64,000 nucleotides of DNA from Pomacea canaliculata (GCF_003073045.1 NC_037594.1:31794737-31858736), one strand, 5' to 3'; positions 13,501-25,842 are shown, counted from the stretch's first letter. The notes: generated by a model not told the origin, from the letters alone. Translations and numbers: made by a program.

Positions 13501-16500
13501 TTTTCTGTTTTGCTTGAAAGTGTCATAATAGTCTAGGTAAAATGAACTGGTTCTAACAGGGTTTGTTTTGATATAACATATTTGAAAAATACTTATGTTT
13601 ACAGAAGAGCGTTACATTTGCATTGAAACTTACTCAGCACAAAATGAGGATGAACTGTCTCTTTCCAAGGGTGTATTGGTCGAGGTGGTTCAGAAAAACA
13701 TGGATGGATGGTGGGAAGTCAGGTAACAGATTTCTTAGATAACATTCCAAACATGTTGGAACATATCTAGGTCCTATCTCACATTTTTTGGTTTGCGTTA
13801 TACAAGCTACCTGAATGGTGGGGAAGTTCAAGTGAGTCTTTCAAAAAGCAAAAATACTAAACTGGACTAGTTTACTAAACTGGAATGAAGCTACAGAAGT
13901 CTTAGCCATTTAGGAATTTGTATTAAATATCTTCAAGTCTATGGCCACTAAACAGATGCATCTATAGTGTTGCAGTGAACAAGTTGAGCTAATACAAAAG
14001 ATGAATTGCATTAAAATTATTGTGTCTGAGCCATCTTCTGCATTAATGGGCGGTCATCTCATGGGATGGCAGTAAAGTGCTTGTCACCAAGACTGTGAGG
14101 ATTGTGGGTCATGAGTTCAGATCACATCTGAGACACATGTAATTGCTCTGGATCTTGCATCTGCTTACAGGGCTGCACAGGACTAGTTAGCTGTTATATA
14201 GCACTTAACCTTAAAAAAGCCACAGACTTCCAGTGCATGGAGCATTATAACCTGACTTTGATTTGTAGTGTTTGAAATTGTTAATAGTGTTTATGCACTG
14301 CTGTTATATATTTTGTTTTCCATAATTGTGTCTTGAGAATTTATTGGCATTGCAAAGTCTAATAAGACACATGGCATGAAAACTAGCAGTTTTAAATTTC
14401 TTTTTTGTGGAGTGGGTTTTATTTAAGATTTACAATCTTTTCCCTGTTGCTTGTTTGATTTAATGCCATTTAGTTTTTTGTGATTTTCTTTTGGTACAGT
14501 CCTTACCTCTTTCTCAAACTGCTTTGTGGTTACAGAAAGAGTGGTACATGTAGTTTGTTAATTAGCTGCTGTGGAGACTTGGGCACTCTCTGTAAACAAT
14601 TTAATCCTTACATTTAAAAGTCTCTTGTCTGTCCAGAGATTGTTTTAAGGGAAAGTTTTCTTTATAACTTATGTGCTAAACTATGGTTACCTATGCTGGC
14701 TTTTAGTCTGAATGTAGGTTTTGAAATTTAATCTGAAAAGTTATAAAAGCTTGATCCTAAGTTGAAGCAACAGTGTAATATGCTACTAACTGTATTTATT
14801 AGATAAACATTTATTTTGCTTCAGTGTTCAAGTGAGACACTTTGAAATGTCTTAAATATTTAGCATATTCCATATGGCTTGCTCGTGGTAATATCTTTTG
14901 TTGCCTTTCCCACTTAAGGTACCAAGGTCAGGTTGGAATAGCACCAGCAACATATTTAAAGAAATGTAGTGATCCTTATGCAAGAAGTCTGGTAGAAAAA
15001 AGTCGTCACAGTGGTGTTCAGATTATCGGCACCCTTGCCGATGTCTCCAACCTTATGACCTCCAGTTCTACTACTCCTCACAATGCTGGCATCTTCTCCA
15101 CACCAGCAAGTGGGGCAAAAAACACTGCAGCTAAGCCATTGGAGGATCAGGCTAAAGTGAGCAAGAACCCAGAGACACAGGAGGAGATGGACGTGGTTGG
15201 AAAGATGCAATTGCAAAAAGATTCCCATGCTCAGAGACAGTCACAGATTGTAATCAAGCAGCGCAGCTTAGAACGTGGGGGTAATCTCAAGCCACCGCCC
15301 AGACAAAGTTCTGTCCAGGCAAGACAAATCTCTTTATATGAGATGCTGGAATGTTGGCTTTTTTTCTTAAAAGTAGTTGTCAGAGACAGTTTGGTAGACG
15401 GAGATAAATATAGTTGAGACTGGTAGTTATGCAAATTTTACATTTTCTTGCTTGTATTCTTGCAATATTCAACTGTGTCTTTACAATTTAATGAAGATCA
15501 GTGGCTTACAGAATTGTTTAAATGATACCTAGAACTATGCAGTGCTAGTTGGCACATTTTTTAAAATTATTTAATTGTTTTAAAGTATTAAATAAACATG
15601 AAATTCAACAAATTAGCATGAAATTTAGGAAATGTTATACAAGTAAAGACTTCCTTGATCCAGATTGATTTAAATACTAAGCTTTTTGTCTTCAGACTCT
15701 TAAGGTCCTGTTTTACCACCAAATAATAAGAAACCTCTTTTTTAAGTTATATTATTGCTGATGGTAAAAAGTTACACTTTTTTTTGACATGATAATTAGT
15801 CCTGAGAAATTTGGGTTTTAAAAGTTCTGCACGTAGGAGAAAGAGGGTTAGTTGTTTTTTTTTTCTTTTTAGCACTAATAAGACACTTAAGCATACACTA
15901 CTCAATACATTACCACGTTTAAGTTGTGACTTATCAGTCGTTTTACAATAAGATCTTACCTTTCATTGTATTTGATGTGTACCATTGCCCTTTTTTTTTT
16001 TTAATGCTCTAGAGAGAATATTCCAGGATCCTCTTATGAAACTGATATAAAAATTCATACTTTTCAGTAACCTTAAATTTTTTTTCTCCATTCTAGTCAG
16101 TGCATCTTTGTGTACCTTCATCACCTGGTTCAAAGTCTGCCACTTATGTGACTGCTGCTGACTTTGAAGATACAGTAGGCGATGGAATCAGTTTTAGTGC
16201 TGGGGAGTTTGTGACGGTATGTTCGCAGAAAAGTCATTTCATTGATTTAATACAGTATAGACTAAACATTGAATAGTGTTAAATAGCATTTAACAACTTT
16301 CTATGAGTCATTTTTTTACAGCACCTTGAGACATATTGTTTGTATTGCCTGTCTTGTTCAATGTTTCTAGTCAACACTGTGCTACAAAGTTACATTTTTA
16401 ATAGGAATTTAATCCAGAATTGCCCTCTGAGATAAATAAAGTGTTTGTCTTATCTTAATATTAAACCAGTGATATTCACCTTCTATATTTATTGAAAATT

Positions 16501-19500
16501 GCAATGGAGCTGCAATAAAAAATACTTTATCAGCTGGTGGTACCTTTTGTAGTGTTTTTACAACTCATTTATTTTGTTAATTTGTATTTCCATTTGTTTG
16601 ATGTTTTCTTATTGCCGTCTGCATTTTACTTTAGAGGTATAATAAAAATGGTCCTCGTGGAACAATAATAATAATGTTGCATTTTTGGAGAAATTCATTA
16701 ATGTTATTAAATAACTTGTTCATCAATTCAGAGAAATGAAAACATCTTGTTATCCCTTATAATCAGTCCTTGACATTAGGGCTATAAAGTGAAAAAGGAT
16801 GACACTTGAAGCAGATCTAAACAGAAGCAATTACTACACCACTTTTGCAGACAGCAATTTAAATCATAGAAATTTGTAAATGAGTTTACAAAGATAAACA
16901 TATCAAAGAGAGAAGATATGTGGGCACTATTTTAAAATGCAGAAAAGTTTCTGCCATTTGGTAATTACCCAAAATTGATGCTAAATCATTTTTCATGGAT
17001 AGGTATATTGAATTGCATTGGATTAACCAAGATTTTTCCACAACAAAAAAAGAGAGTGAGATTAAAATGTAGTAGAAAATAAACTACATGATCAATAAAG
17101 ATACTTTTGCAGGTGTTGGAGAAGTCATCTAGTGGTTGGTGGTTTGTACGTCGGGGTCAAGACGAGGGTTGGGTACCAGAAGCATACTTGATGCAGGAGA
17201 ATGCTGCTGATTCTCAGGTAAGAGGATTGACTATGGATCCATTAAAATTGTTGAAAAGACAATTTGGTGGCATGTTACCAAAATTTAATTACAAGAAATC
17301 ATAATTACCATTCTCTGTTACATAGCATGATGAGTATCAGTTTAAGATTTCTGACATACTGCTTGATCTGTGACATCCATGCTGCTTACAATTTTGCTAG
17401 CTAAATTATTATTAAGGGACTTCCAAACTTCCACTAATCAGCATTATAGTTTGGCTACCAATCAGTCACATACCAATATGGACAAGAATGGTGTAACACT
17501 TCATGTATTTGTTGTTTTTTGTTTTGTTTTTAAAAGTCTAAATATCCCAAGTTCTAGTTCAAGGGTGGGCAAAAGTTTCTTTTCACAGGCCAATCTCAGA
17601 TTTCTGAATTATGTGGTGAGCCAATAACCTACAAAAAAAAACCAACATGCCAGCAAACTTTAATGGGATGGGAAAAAAGGCATACAAAGTGTTTGCTTAC
17701 TGAATTTAATGTATAAAGTGATGCTTTTTGAATCTGCTCATGATAAAACATAAAAACCAGCCTTTCCTTTGAAGACGGTCATTGGCAATGCTCTCTTACC
17801 GCTCCATCAGATATGCCAGCCATGTTATTTGTTATTTTTGTACTTTATCTGTGGTAGAATGCTACAGACTTCCATTTTCTAATGCTAATTTGTATTTGAT
17901 AAATTAGATTTCAATCAAATTAACCCAGGTCAAATAACAAAGAAATCATGAAAACAAGTACATATCACATTTTGGGCAGATGGGGAGACGTTCACAAACC
18001 ACAGCTGGCCCAAAGGCCCTACTTTGCCCACCCCTATTCTAGCTTCTAGGCCACCCTAGTCACAGAGTAACCCTCCCTATTCCCATGAAAGTTTGCCTTG
18101 AGTAAACCATTCTAACATTCTAACTCGTGCAACACTGAAAATCACCAATGTCCAGGCTTTTTTGTAAAAGCAGTCCGGCATGAAGTGCATCCTGATAGTA
18201 TTGGCCATCCTGATATCATATCACACTCCTACCCAGCTTTTGTGCCTTATTCATCACCCTTTCCCCTCACCACCACCACTTGGGAATAGCCCACTTTGTG
18301 ACTAGCAATATCCAAATAACTTGATAGGGAACAAATCAGGTAGTTACACGTTTACCTGAAGTTTTCTGGGATTGTTCATTACTAGAGAAATATATTAGTC
18401 CTAATATGCATAGTCCTTTAGTAATCCAACTTCCTATATTTTGTCAATACAGCATGATAAAACATAAGTTATTCATTTACATTGTTTATATAAGATGCAC
18501 TTTTAGATAATTAAAAAAAAAAAAACTAAATTAGAGTTTCATAATTAAGTTAAATGTAATAAGTACATTGATCCCAAAATGTTAATAAATAAGACAAATT
18601 TTCACGAGTCACAACAGTAAATGCAAAACTAAAGAGTGCCAACTCCCTATCCCCAGTGAAGTCACTGCTGTACAGAGCCCTGAGAGAGCAGGTTCATGAC
18701 AATTTTAGAATTGATTGGACTTTTGGCAAGAAAACTAGATCTATTATATAAATGCAACTGACCATCTGTGTACCCCATTTCAATGCTTGCGCTTGAGGTG
18801 ACAGGCTAGTTTGCCTAATGGTGGAAAGGGCCTGCTTACAGAGGATGTGTGACGAACTAGCGGGGAGGAGAGATGGGCTAACTAGCCTGAGGGGAAAGGG
18901 AAAACTTTTACTGGCTCACTTCACTGACCCTTCCATCCTCGAACACCTACTCACCCACGTTCGCACCTTGCATGCCACTAGCAACTACTGCCTCCCTCCT
19001 TGGGTGCGCAATGACACTGACAACACAGTTGTACAACAAGACAAATTATTATTAAACAAGGAAAGCAAAATCAGGTTAGTGTGAAATCAGATGCTATGAA
19101 ATCAAATATACATACTACTAATGTGACCCGGCGTCAGCTCAGAAAAATTGAGTGTTATACAATGGCAAATTTGGAAGCTAACGAGGTCATACACCCGTAT
19201 ATACGGTCTGTTCCTGGCCTACAGTTCATGGTCTCAGAATCTGATAGGTTCCCAGGATATGAACAGTTCCCTTGTGCTGGAAATGGCAGGGTCACTCAGT
19301 TACCTTGCCCTGGGTTGCTTGAAGATGGGTGGCAGGCACACCACTTACGAAGCACAACTGATGGAAAACACTTCAACACCACTGATTCTCTTGTCGAAGA
19401 TTTCTTTCTGCTGCCCCACAACAGTTGCCCCCAGCAATGGACGACAGCGACCATTCCAAACAGCAGCGATGATTTGTCAGCTGTCCTCTGCAGACCACAA

Positions 19501-21804
19501 ACTGGACCGGTGGCACTGTGGGGTTTACCAGCACTGCCTTGCACTTATTGCTGCCGGTAATACAGTTGGCTCTTTTGCTTGTCGCCTGAGAGAACCAGCC
19601 TCTTGTAGTACACTCTCTTCTCTTCATAGACCAGACCGTAGGTGCCAGCAGGTAGTGATGAGCATTCTAATAGAACAGGCTTCCCTCCTTTTTCAGACCT
19701 GCTGCTTAAGCTGGGAAAAAAAACCTCGGAGAATGTCAGTTCCTCTGGAATACTAAGCCTCTAACCTAAACTATATACACCCACCTAATCATGTAACCCT
19801 TAAAATCAAATCTACCCGACCCTGATGCTATCAATATTATACTAAAGAAACTTCTGCCTGCTGAGCTATACCCCCTAACTACTAAGTCCTATCGCCCTAC
19901 CCCTGGGCCTTAATTGCCTTCATCAATCAAGGCGAACTGTCAAGTCATAAAACTGAACAGAAAGGCTTCCCTTTACTGTCCACTTCCACTGACCGATGCC
20001 CACCTATAATTATTCTACCTGATCTCGGCCCTGTTGTTCTGGCCATGAACCAGGCTTAATAGAGGTAATTTACAGACTGCCTTACATTTCAGTTGTCATA
20101 AACAAAGAAGACAGTCATGATGTCCTTTACACACTAGGTATGCTATTTACATGGACATAAAAGTTAAGGACATCTGTGGTTTTTATTTGTTTTGCATTTT
20201 TTGTTGGATTTTTTTTTTTTTTGCAGAGGGAGAGCATGTCATTGCATTCCACTTATGACAGCTTTGATGAAAGCAGTGAGGATGAAGAGCCATGTTCAAC
20301 TACCCCTGCTGATGGGTTAGCTGGAGTTCTCAAAGATAAATTGAGCAACAAGCCAGCCACAGCACCTCCAAAGCCTCCAAGCAAAGAGATCAAACCTCCA
20401 CCACCAGCTCCACCTGTCAAATCTGCAGACCAGACAGCACCTAAATCCACCGCTGATAGTGGACAACATGCTGGTATCCCCAGCTCTTTAAAGTCCAAAT
20501 TTGAAAAGACTGTAGATTCCCAGAGTAAAGTTACACAAAAGCCTAGCCTCCCACTGCAAGCCCCTAAAAAGGTGCAGTACATGGCACAGGAGGATTCTAC
20601 ATTAGGTACAGGATCTAGAACTGATTTCCCATCGACACGTGCTGATGGTTCACTGAAGTCCAGGCTGGAAGCAATCCAGAAACATATGGACAAGCCAGAT
20701 AAACCTGCAGGAAAACCCACTTTACCTGCAACAAAGCCTGCTACACCCTTTAAAGGCAACATTGGGACTGATCAGACATCGGGAAAACCAAATCTGTTGC
20801 AGAAGCCACCTGATGTAACCCTTAAAGCTTCAGAGTTTTCAAGACCTCTTCCACCATTTAAAGTGAAAGAAAACCAAGGTTCATCATCCAACACTGGTTC
20901 CACTGTTTCATTCAGCAAGCCTCAGATGGGCCCAAAACTGCCTGCAGGACCTCCTAAACTACCAAGCAAACCTCAAGCATCTAAAACCAGCTCACAAAGT
21001 AGCACTTCTACGAGTGTCCTTCCCCCACCCAGCCATAAAAAAGTCCACGACATGGCTGCTACATTCACCAAACTCAATACCACATCAGCTACTGCAGATT
21101 CCGCAGGGAGCAAACCCAGTTTACCTGCCAAGAAACCTGCACTACAAGCCCCTAGAGATAAACCTGGAGCAAAGAACCTTGATCTTGGTGCAGGTACTCC
21201 CCGTGTGGGTAACCTAGTCAGTGAACTTAGTGGCAAGCTCAATTTTGGCAGTGCTGGGTCAGGTCCTAAATTGACCAGTTCAGAAACTTCTCATAGAAGT
21301 CCAGAATCCACTCCTGTTACAAAGGTCACTCCATGGTCAGTAACTCCAAATGGTAACAACAATCCTTCAGCAGCTCTAACCAGCTCAGGTGCAAAGCCAG
21401 GTGTTAGCAGCAGTCAAACCACCACCTTACAGTACAAAGCTGTTGCTGACTATGTGGCCTCAAGCGTAGGAGAGATCAGTCTCATTTGTGGAGAAGCAGT
21501 GGAGGTAACTGACAAGCAAGAAGATTGGTGTTTGGTGCGTGCACAGGCAGGCGAAGGATGGGCACCCAGCAGTTATCTTGAGAAGGCCAGTACCCTAGGA
21601 ACAGGAAAGGTACCAAAGCCCAAGGCTGGCAGCAAGGTGATATTCCGGACTTTGTGTGCCTTTCAAGCAGAATCCAGCAGTGAAGTCAGCTTTGAAGAAG
21701 GTGAAGAAGTGCAAGTTTTGGAGGAGTCGGACTCAGGCTGGTGGAAGATCGAAGTTGCAGGCCGTGAGGGTTGGGCACCTTCTGATTACATTGCCCACAA
21801 TTAA
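1585..21804 (+). CDS. SH3PXD2A: SH3 and PX domain scaffold protein, Tks5 type (12 coding exons)
   Basis: Coding exons read from splice sites and phase: 1585-1653, 2103-2183, 3967-4036, 4957-5033, 5344-5441, 11224-11378, 12714-12830, 13605-13722, 14919-15318, 16097-16216, 17113-17217 and 20227-21804 (2988 nt, 995 aa, stop TAA). Residues about 5-130 form a PX domain with the phosphoinositide motif [10 protein letters not shown] and a proline-rich loop; its start [17 protein letters not shown] parallels vertebrate Tks5. Five SH3 domains follow at about 150-207, 226-283, 408-465, 872-926 and 942-995, most with a GWW and a Gly-Trp-x-Pro-x-x-Tyr signature. Five SH3s match Tks5 rather than Tks4, which has four. 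Known family role: Src-substrate adaptor organising invadopodia and NADPH oxidase, recruited to membranes by PX. SH3-2 has Ile for the usual Trp before Ala-Pro, and SH3-4 has Cys for the second Trp of the pair. Intron 9 appears to be GC-AG. The exon 6 acceptor is the least certain junction. Introns 2, 3, 4, 6, 7, 9 and 10 show nothing else I recognise. Confidence 0.93.
7150..8060 (+). mobile_element. Tigger/pogo-type DNA transposon, internally deleted
   Basis: The ends are near-perfect inverted repeats beginning CAGTGGTACCTCGACATACG, each flanked by TA (7148-7149 and 8061-8062), the target duplication of the Tc1/mariner/pogo superfamily. Degenerate copies of the ATACGAG terminal motif recur just inside both ends. 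At 911 bp it is far shorter than an autonomous Tigger. The interior keeps only the N-terminal DNA-binding part of a transposase (about 7485-7838); the DDE catalytic region is absent, so it is non-autonomous. It lies in intron 5 of the Tks5-like gene, in the gene's orientation. Similarity of the two ends suggests fairly recent insertion (inference). Confidence 0.88.
7485..7838 (+). pseudogene. Truncated Tigger transposase, helix-turn-helix part
   Basis: The 117-aa open frame starts [20 protein letters not shown], typical of the Psq/CENP-B N-terminal helix-turn-helix of pogo-like transposases. It continues with a CENP-B-type second helix-turn-helix segment reading [20 protein letters not shown]. 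It then stops where the linker and DDE domain would begin, consistent with a large internal deletion of the parent element. Inside this element such a frame could at most encode a DNA-binding fragment. Whether it is expressed is unknown. Confidence 0.8.
11043..11050 (+). promoter_or_regulatory. Candidate internal TATA box for a PX-less Tks isoform
   Basis: A canonical TATAAAAG word lies 119 bases before an ATG at 11162 that is in frame with the first SH3 exon. Start near 11075 would give a 5' UTR of about 85 nt, a spacing typical of TATA promoters. No start-site data are available, so this rests on motif and geometry. Confidence 0.45.
11162..11378 (+). CDS. SH3PXD2A: Alternative first coding exon of the Tks5-like gene (short isoform)
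   Basis: The ATG at 11162 has A at -3 and G at +4. It reads [19 protein letters not shown] and continues without a stop, in the same frame, into the SH3-1 exon that the long form enters at 11224 after an acceptor AG at 11222-11223. The resulting protein would lack the PX domain but keep all five SH3 domains, as vertebrate Tks5-short forms do (family knowledge). An alternative reading is that all of 11162-11223 is intron and the open frame is chance; 62 bases open in one frame is not strong evidence by itself. Confidence 0.5.
14048..14210 (+). repeat. tRNA-derived SINE fragment in Tks intron 8
   Basis: The sequence has a tRNA-like head with an A-box-like word (ATGGCAGTAAAGTGC) and, about 50 bases on, a B-box-like word (GAGTTCAGATCAC). 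Its order of parts matches the better SINE copies at 34631-34823 and 38747-38914, and it ends with a related CAGGGCTG tail segment. It is diverged and no target duplication was found. Confidence 0.55.
17560..18036. mobile_element. hAT-type MITE with 8-bp target duplication
   Basis: Inverted ends read CAAGGGTGGGCAAAAG at the left and the complement of TAGGGGTGGGCAAAG at the right, the terminal sequence of many hAT/Charlie-like elements. The flanks TTCTAGTT (17552-17559) and TTCTAGCT (18037-18044) match at seven of eight positions, giving the 8-bp duplication expected for hAT. The 477 bp body has no transposase-like frame, and its subterminal GGCCCAAAGGCCC segment is typical of this group. It is therefore non-autonomous. 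The mismatched duplication implies some age. Confidence 0.78.
18640..20130. other. Unclassified block of distinct composition in Tks intron 11
   Basis: From about 18640 the sequence becomes visibly richer in C on the + strand and less AT-rich than the surrounding intron, ending near 20130. Overlapping open frames of 80-200 codons occur on both strands around 18818-19756, but none shows a motif I recognise. Clear terminal repeats and target duplications were not found. It may be an old mobile-element insertion of unknown family or an unrelated low-copy repeat. No function is proposed. Confidence 0.45.
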
Positions 21805-22534
21805 GCACATTTTATGTTTGCAACCTGTAAATCTGTTTTAATGTGTGTTTACGTGTAAGTATTAAGAAGGCAATCAGCATAACCAGCACATTTGTACTTC
21901 CATAATTTGGTTGTGCAGTATACAGAGTTTTTAATTTTTATTGTTTTAAATGGTTGCTTTGTCTGGATTTGTGCTGCTTCGCTCCAGCTCTGTGTGATAA
22001 TAAGGCATTACAATCAGCAGGACTAGAATTGAGAGATTACAAGACATTAAAGATGATGGTGGCAAGTAGCCTTATCTGCTTATAGTGGTTCATGATAACT
22101 GCAAGACTTGTATTCCTATGAGGCTAAGAGTGTATAAAAGTGTGAGAAAGTGTGCATACTGTAGTCCACTCAGACACGAGGAGTGCTGAAGACCACTCAG
22201 GTGTAAATGCACTAAGTATAAACTTCCATTTCTATCACATTCATCTGCTGAGCTTGCATTACTTGAATCTAACTGAAACAGTGAGGTTGAGGACCAATAT
22301 CACATCCGACAATTTGTAGCAGTATTTCACTTCCAAAACAAAATATACCACCCCTACCAAAAACAAAATGAAACAAGGTGGATCTTCTGAATACAGTATC
22401 TTTTCATCATCCACAACTGAAATATGATAGCTTGGCCACTTTAGTTCCATTCCTGGGTGTACATGGTAGCTTGCAAACATATGATTGCTAATACTCTGAC
22501 ATGTTGCATTTCATTGCAGTTACTATCCACTATC

Positions 22535-22645
22535 AAAATCAAAAATCAAAATCAAAACAGACTTTATTGTCTGCCCAGGAGACCCAGGGCAGAAATTTGT
22601 CTTCGCTCACATACCCATACAGACATTTAACACACAGTTAGAAGT
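22535..22645 (+). repeat. Dispersed repeat, copy 1
   Basis: A segment containing ACTTTATTGTCTG, GAGACCCAGG and CAGAAATTTGTCTTCGCTCA, followed by CATACAGACA, recurs in the same order and orientation at 54841-54945. Both copies start with an A-rich AAAATCAAA stretch. Two well-conserved copies 32 kb apart indicate an interspersed repeat. Similar words occur at ends of retroposons in other aquatic animals, but I cannot assign the family. Confidence 0.7.
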
Positions 22646-22671
22646 AAAAGTGAGGAGTAAAATAGTGTTGA

Positions 22672-22815
22672 TTGCACCAGTCCATCAAAGCAGTGTATGT
22701 TTATCCTAACAACAAACCTTGGGTGACCAAGGGCCTAAAAGCACTGCTGAACAAAAAGAAACATTTGTTCATCACGGGCAGAAGCCCACGACAGAAGATT
22801 AGTACAGAGGACCAT
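22672..22815 (+). repeat. LINE fragment (region between endonuclease and reverse transcriptase)
   Basis: One frame reads VYPNNKPWVTKGLKALLNKKKH, split here as VYPNNKPWVTKGL and KALLNKKKH, a signature upstream of the reverse transcriptase domain in CR1/Rex-like LINE ORF2 proteins. Only about 140 bases are recognisable, directly after the dispersed repeat copy. The following GC-richer stretch to about 22990 is not recognised. Confidence 0.55.
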
Positions 22816-23882
22816 GATGCTATCCGTTGGGTGGGCAGAGGCTCTACGAGCATACTATATAGTTAGTCCGCTTTCAGTAGTTTGCCGGTGGACCAACGAG
22901 TGTCGACGAGATTGAAACAGAGGTCGAGTTAGCTCTCGCCATAAACCCGATGTGTCAGAATGCGGCTCGAAATCACGAAAAGGCAGCAAGTCCAGACTAG
23001 TTAAGGTACACTTTTATTGATAATAAGATTAAGACCAGATTAACTTTTACTATTAAAATAGACCAAGCAGAATCTTTGTTCTAAATACTGAACAATATAA
23101 GACAGAAGCTGTTTATCCTCCAAAAGGGTTGTAATGGTTAAGAATAGTGCCTTTTTTAATATTAAAAAAATGTCTAATTTTTTTTTGTTTAGGGATTGTT
23201 GTTAAAATGGTGATGAGTGTAAGTGAAAATAAAATGGCCACAAGAATAGAGGCACACTGTGTGTAGCAAATTGTATTCATTTTGATGTTTATACAAGGAA
23301 TGTACACAAACTTGCTGTTATATTTTTGACATGGTATTTACAGTCCTGGCTCATTATCTTGGCACCATTCCTCTAATACAAAAAAATCCATTCTGCCACA
23401 AAGTCTGGCAAGAGGTGGGATGGTGAGATGATGGGTGGCAAGATAATGAGTTGAGACTGTGTTGTGATGAATTGTAAAATATGATAACTACCTGAATGAT
23501 TACCAAATTGTGATCATTTTAAAATGTACTGTGCCTACTACAGAATGCTGTTGGTTTGTGGTATCTGAGTGACTGTGATTCAAGTACACAATATTATTAA
23601 TATTAACAATTTTTTATGTAAAAGTGCAAGGAACCAAAATGTTAAAAAAGCTCTATAGTCATGACTTTGTATACAATGATTATTCTATTATCAGCATGTT
23701 AGCTGTAATCATGTAAACATCTTTACTGTCATGGTTAATGTTATCTTTCTTTTCCTTATTGTTTTATTTGTGATGTTTTAATTTCAGGAACCACCATAGA
23801 GTTGTTAATCCAAACAATTTTTTTTATTTCTCTATGCTCTCCTACCTCAGTTAAAAATTTTATTTTCAAGATTGTTTTCAAC

Positions 23883-23965
23883 TATGGCAGCAACTAAGGC
23901 TATATCACGGTGGGAGTTGCTTTATTGGTGACTGACGATAACTGTTGCACCAACAGACTATCCTT
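23883..23965 (-). repeat. SINE fragment (3' part)
   Basis: The words GCAGCAACTAAGGCTATATC and ACGG correspond to the conserved 3' body of the SINE family seen complete at 34631-34823 and at 50695-50885, in the same orientation as those copies. The tRNA-like head is missing or too diverged to see. Confidence 0.5.
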
Positions 23966-24079
23966 GGAGCGGATCAGAGCACAATACAAAGTAAGCCCAT
24001 GCAGTTTGCCCCCTAGCTGACATGGCCAACAACAAGGCTTACTGACATGAGTTGTAGAGATTTAATATGGAGAAGGATA

Positions 24080-24440
24080 GTTTGTGGTAAAAATAATGTC
24101 CTCAAGAAATTTCACTTCCTGCATCACTTTGAGTACCATACCATTTACAGGTCTAGAAACATGCCTTAGTTCACAAAAGTGAATGCATACTAACTTCACA
24201 GGGAAGAATTTGAAACTCTTTTCTGTCACTGACTCACCTACTTCTGCAAACTGTTAATGTACTTGAGGCTTAATAAAAATCTGTCGCAAATGCAGACTGT
24301 GAAATCATCCACACATAACAAAACTTTCAAACCTAGATCCTTTAAAATCAAATACATTTTAATGTTGAAGAGAGTAGGTGAGGTAAGCTGCCCTGAGGGA
24401 CACCATCCCAAGGATTAGATACCACTTCAAAGATTCCAAA
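24080..24440 (-). repeat. LINE reverse transcriptase fragment
   Basis: Read on the minus strand, pieces of frame contain PWDGVPQGS (the GVPQGS reverse transcriptase motif), then a YVDDF-like segment (VDDFTVCI, the catalytic YxDD box) and a CIHFCELR-like segment typical of Jockey/I-group LINEs. The copy is decayed. A poly-G run of about ten bases follows at 24460-24475. Confidence 0.6.
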
Positions 24441-25842
24441 CTTTTCTTCTTTTTTTATTTTTTTTTGGGGGGGGGGAGTGGGGGGCTTCTGTAATTTGTA
24501 AATGAATGTAAATTCAGAGAGGACAAATGTTAGGTGAGAAACATTGCTGTGGACTTTTGGCCACTATCAGTGTACATTAATGAAACAATGGACAAATTAA
24601 GTAAATATGAAAGTAATGAACTTTTTATACTAAAAAGTATTTGTGTTGCACAGCAAAGTTGCTTTTTATGTGATACATAGCTGACAGATAGCAAAATTAG
24701 TCTATCTGAAACCTACTTTTGGATTCAATGTTTTCATGAAATAAAAAGTAAATCTGCATATTATAAACTGTGTACTTTATTTTTCAAATGTTGGTTACCA
24801 GCTGCAGAGGGTAAATTGTTACATATTTTGAAAGGTACATTTTTTCAGAACTGTTAAAACATCAATATTTCTCAAGTTTAGAGGATAAAGTAGTGTGTTT
24901 GGCAAAATTATGTTACGATATGTGTTCTACATTTCACACCTCTTCTATGTATGGCAGTTTATTTAGAAGGTCCGGTGTGTTAAAGATTTTACACAAACTG
25001 TGTGACTAGTGCTCATGTGTCATGCATTAAATACAATGTCTACTGACATATTGAGCATGTATTTATTTCAGACAATTTAACTATTAGTTTTTTTATTCTA
25101 CAAGATTTGGTAAAACAGATGTTCAAATTACCATAAAAAAGTATCATAGTTCAGCATTTGTAACAAAAATGGTGGTCAAGACTGATGCTACAAATAATGC
25201 ACTGTTTTGCTTTCTTAATCTATTGCATTTTACTTAATTACATATAGTCACGATGCAAATTAGCTTACCACAGCTGAGACCTACAGTTTTTCTTAATTAT
25301 TAAAATTTTTTAAATTTGAGGTAGTCCACTTATAAATGAGTTTGTCAACCCAAAATCAAATAAAGTATACATGCAGTTTACAGATTTCCTTTGTATGTAC
25401 ATGTAGTAGTATTTGTCTTCATGAACTTTTTGATGATTTACATTTTGTGCATCAACATTTTTGACAGAAAGAACATAACTTTTGCTTTCAAATCATTGCA
25501 TGGGAGCATGTAGAGTTCATGGATTGGCAAAAAAAAAAAAAAACCACCAAAAAAAAAAAAACCCAAATAAGCAAACAGTTCAGCTGACATTGACAATGCA
25601 TAAACTAAAAACTTTAAAATATAAAGTAGATATAAAGTTAAAACAGCTTCTTCAGGGATTATCACACTGTGTCCTGTGGTATTGTCGAAGTTTTGCAGTA
25701 ACATCTTCACCATTAGACAATTTTCTCCATAAATTGAGATCCAGTCCAAAATGTTTGTTTGGGAGGGATGTGCCCTGTTGTTTGTGACATATCATGTGAA
25801 CAATGTAATGTTTACAGTGTTATGGTGAAGGCTGGAAATGAA

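Larger units (their letters stand above)
17218..20226 (+). other. Intron 11 of the Tks5-like gene (3.0 kb)
   Basis: The intron between the SH3-3 exon and the long last exon holds a hAT MITE (17560-18036) and a compositionally distinct unclassified block (about 18640-20130). The remaining pieces, 17218-17559 and 18037-18640, are AT-rich and show nothing recognisable. A strong polypyrimidine run precedes the last acceptor at 20225-20226. Confidence 0.7.

Noticed and set aside
19081-19756. Frames of 159 and 202 aa in Tks intron 11 as a nested gene
   Set aside because: The two frames overlap each other on the same strand and neither has a recognisable motif; kept only as part of an unclassified block.
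20253-21242. Open frames on the minus strand opposite the last Tks exon (169 and 89 aa)
   Set aside because: They are antisense shadows of the proline/serine-rich Tks coding sequence, with no motif of their own.
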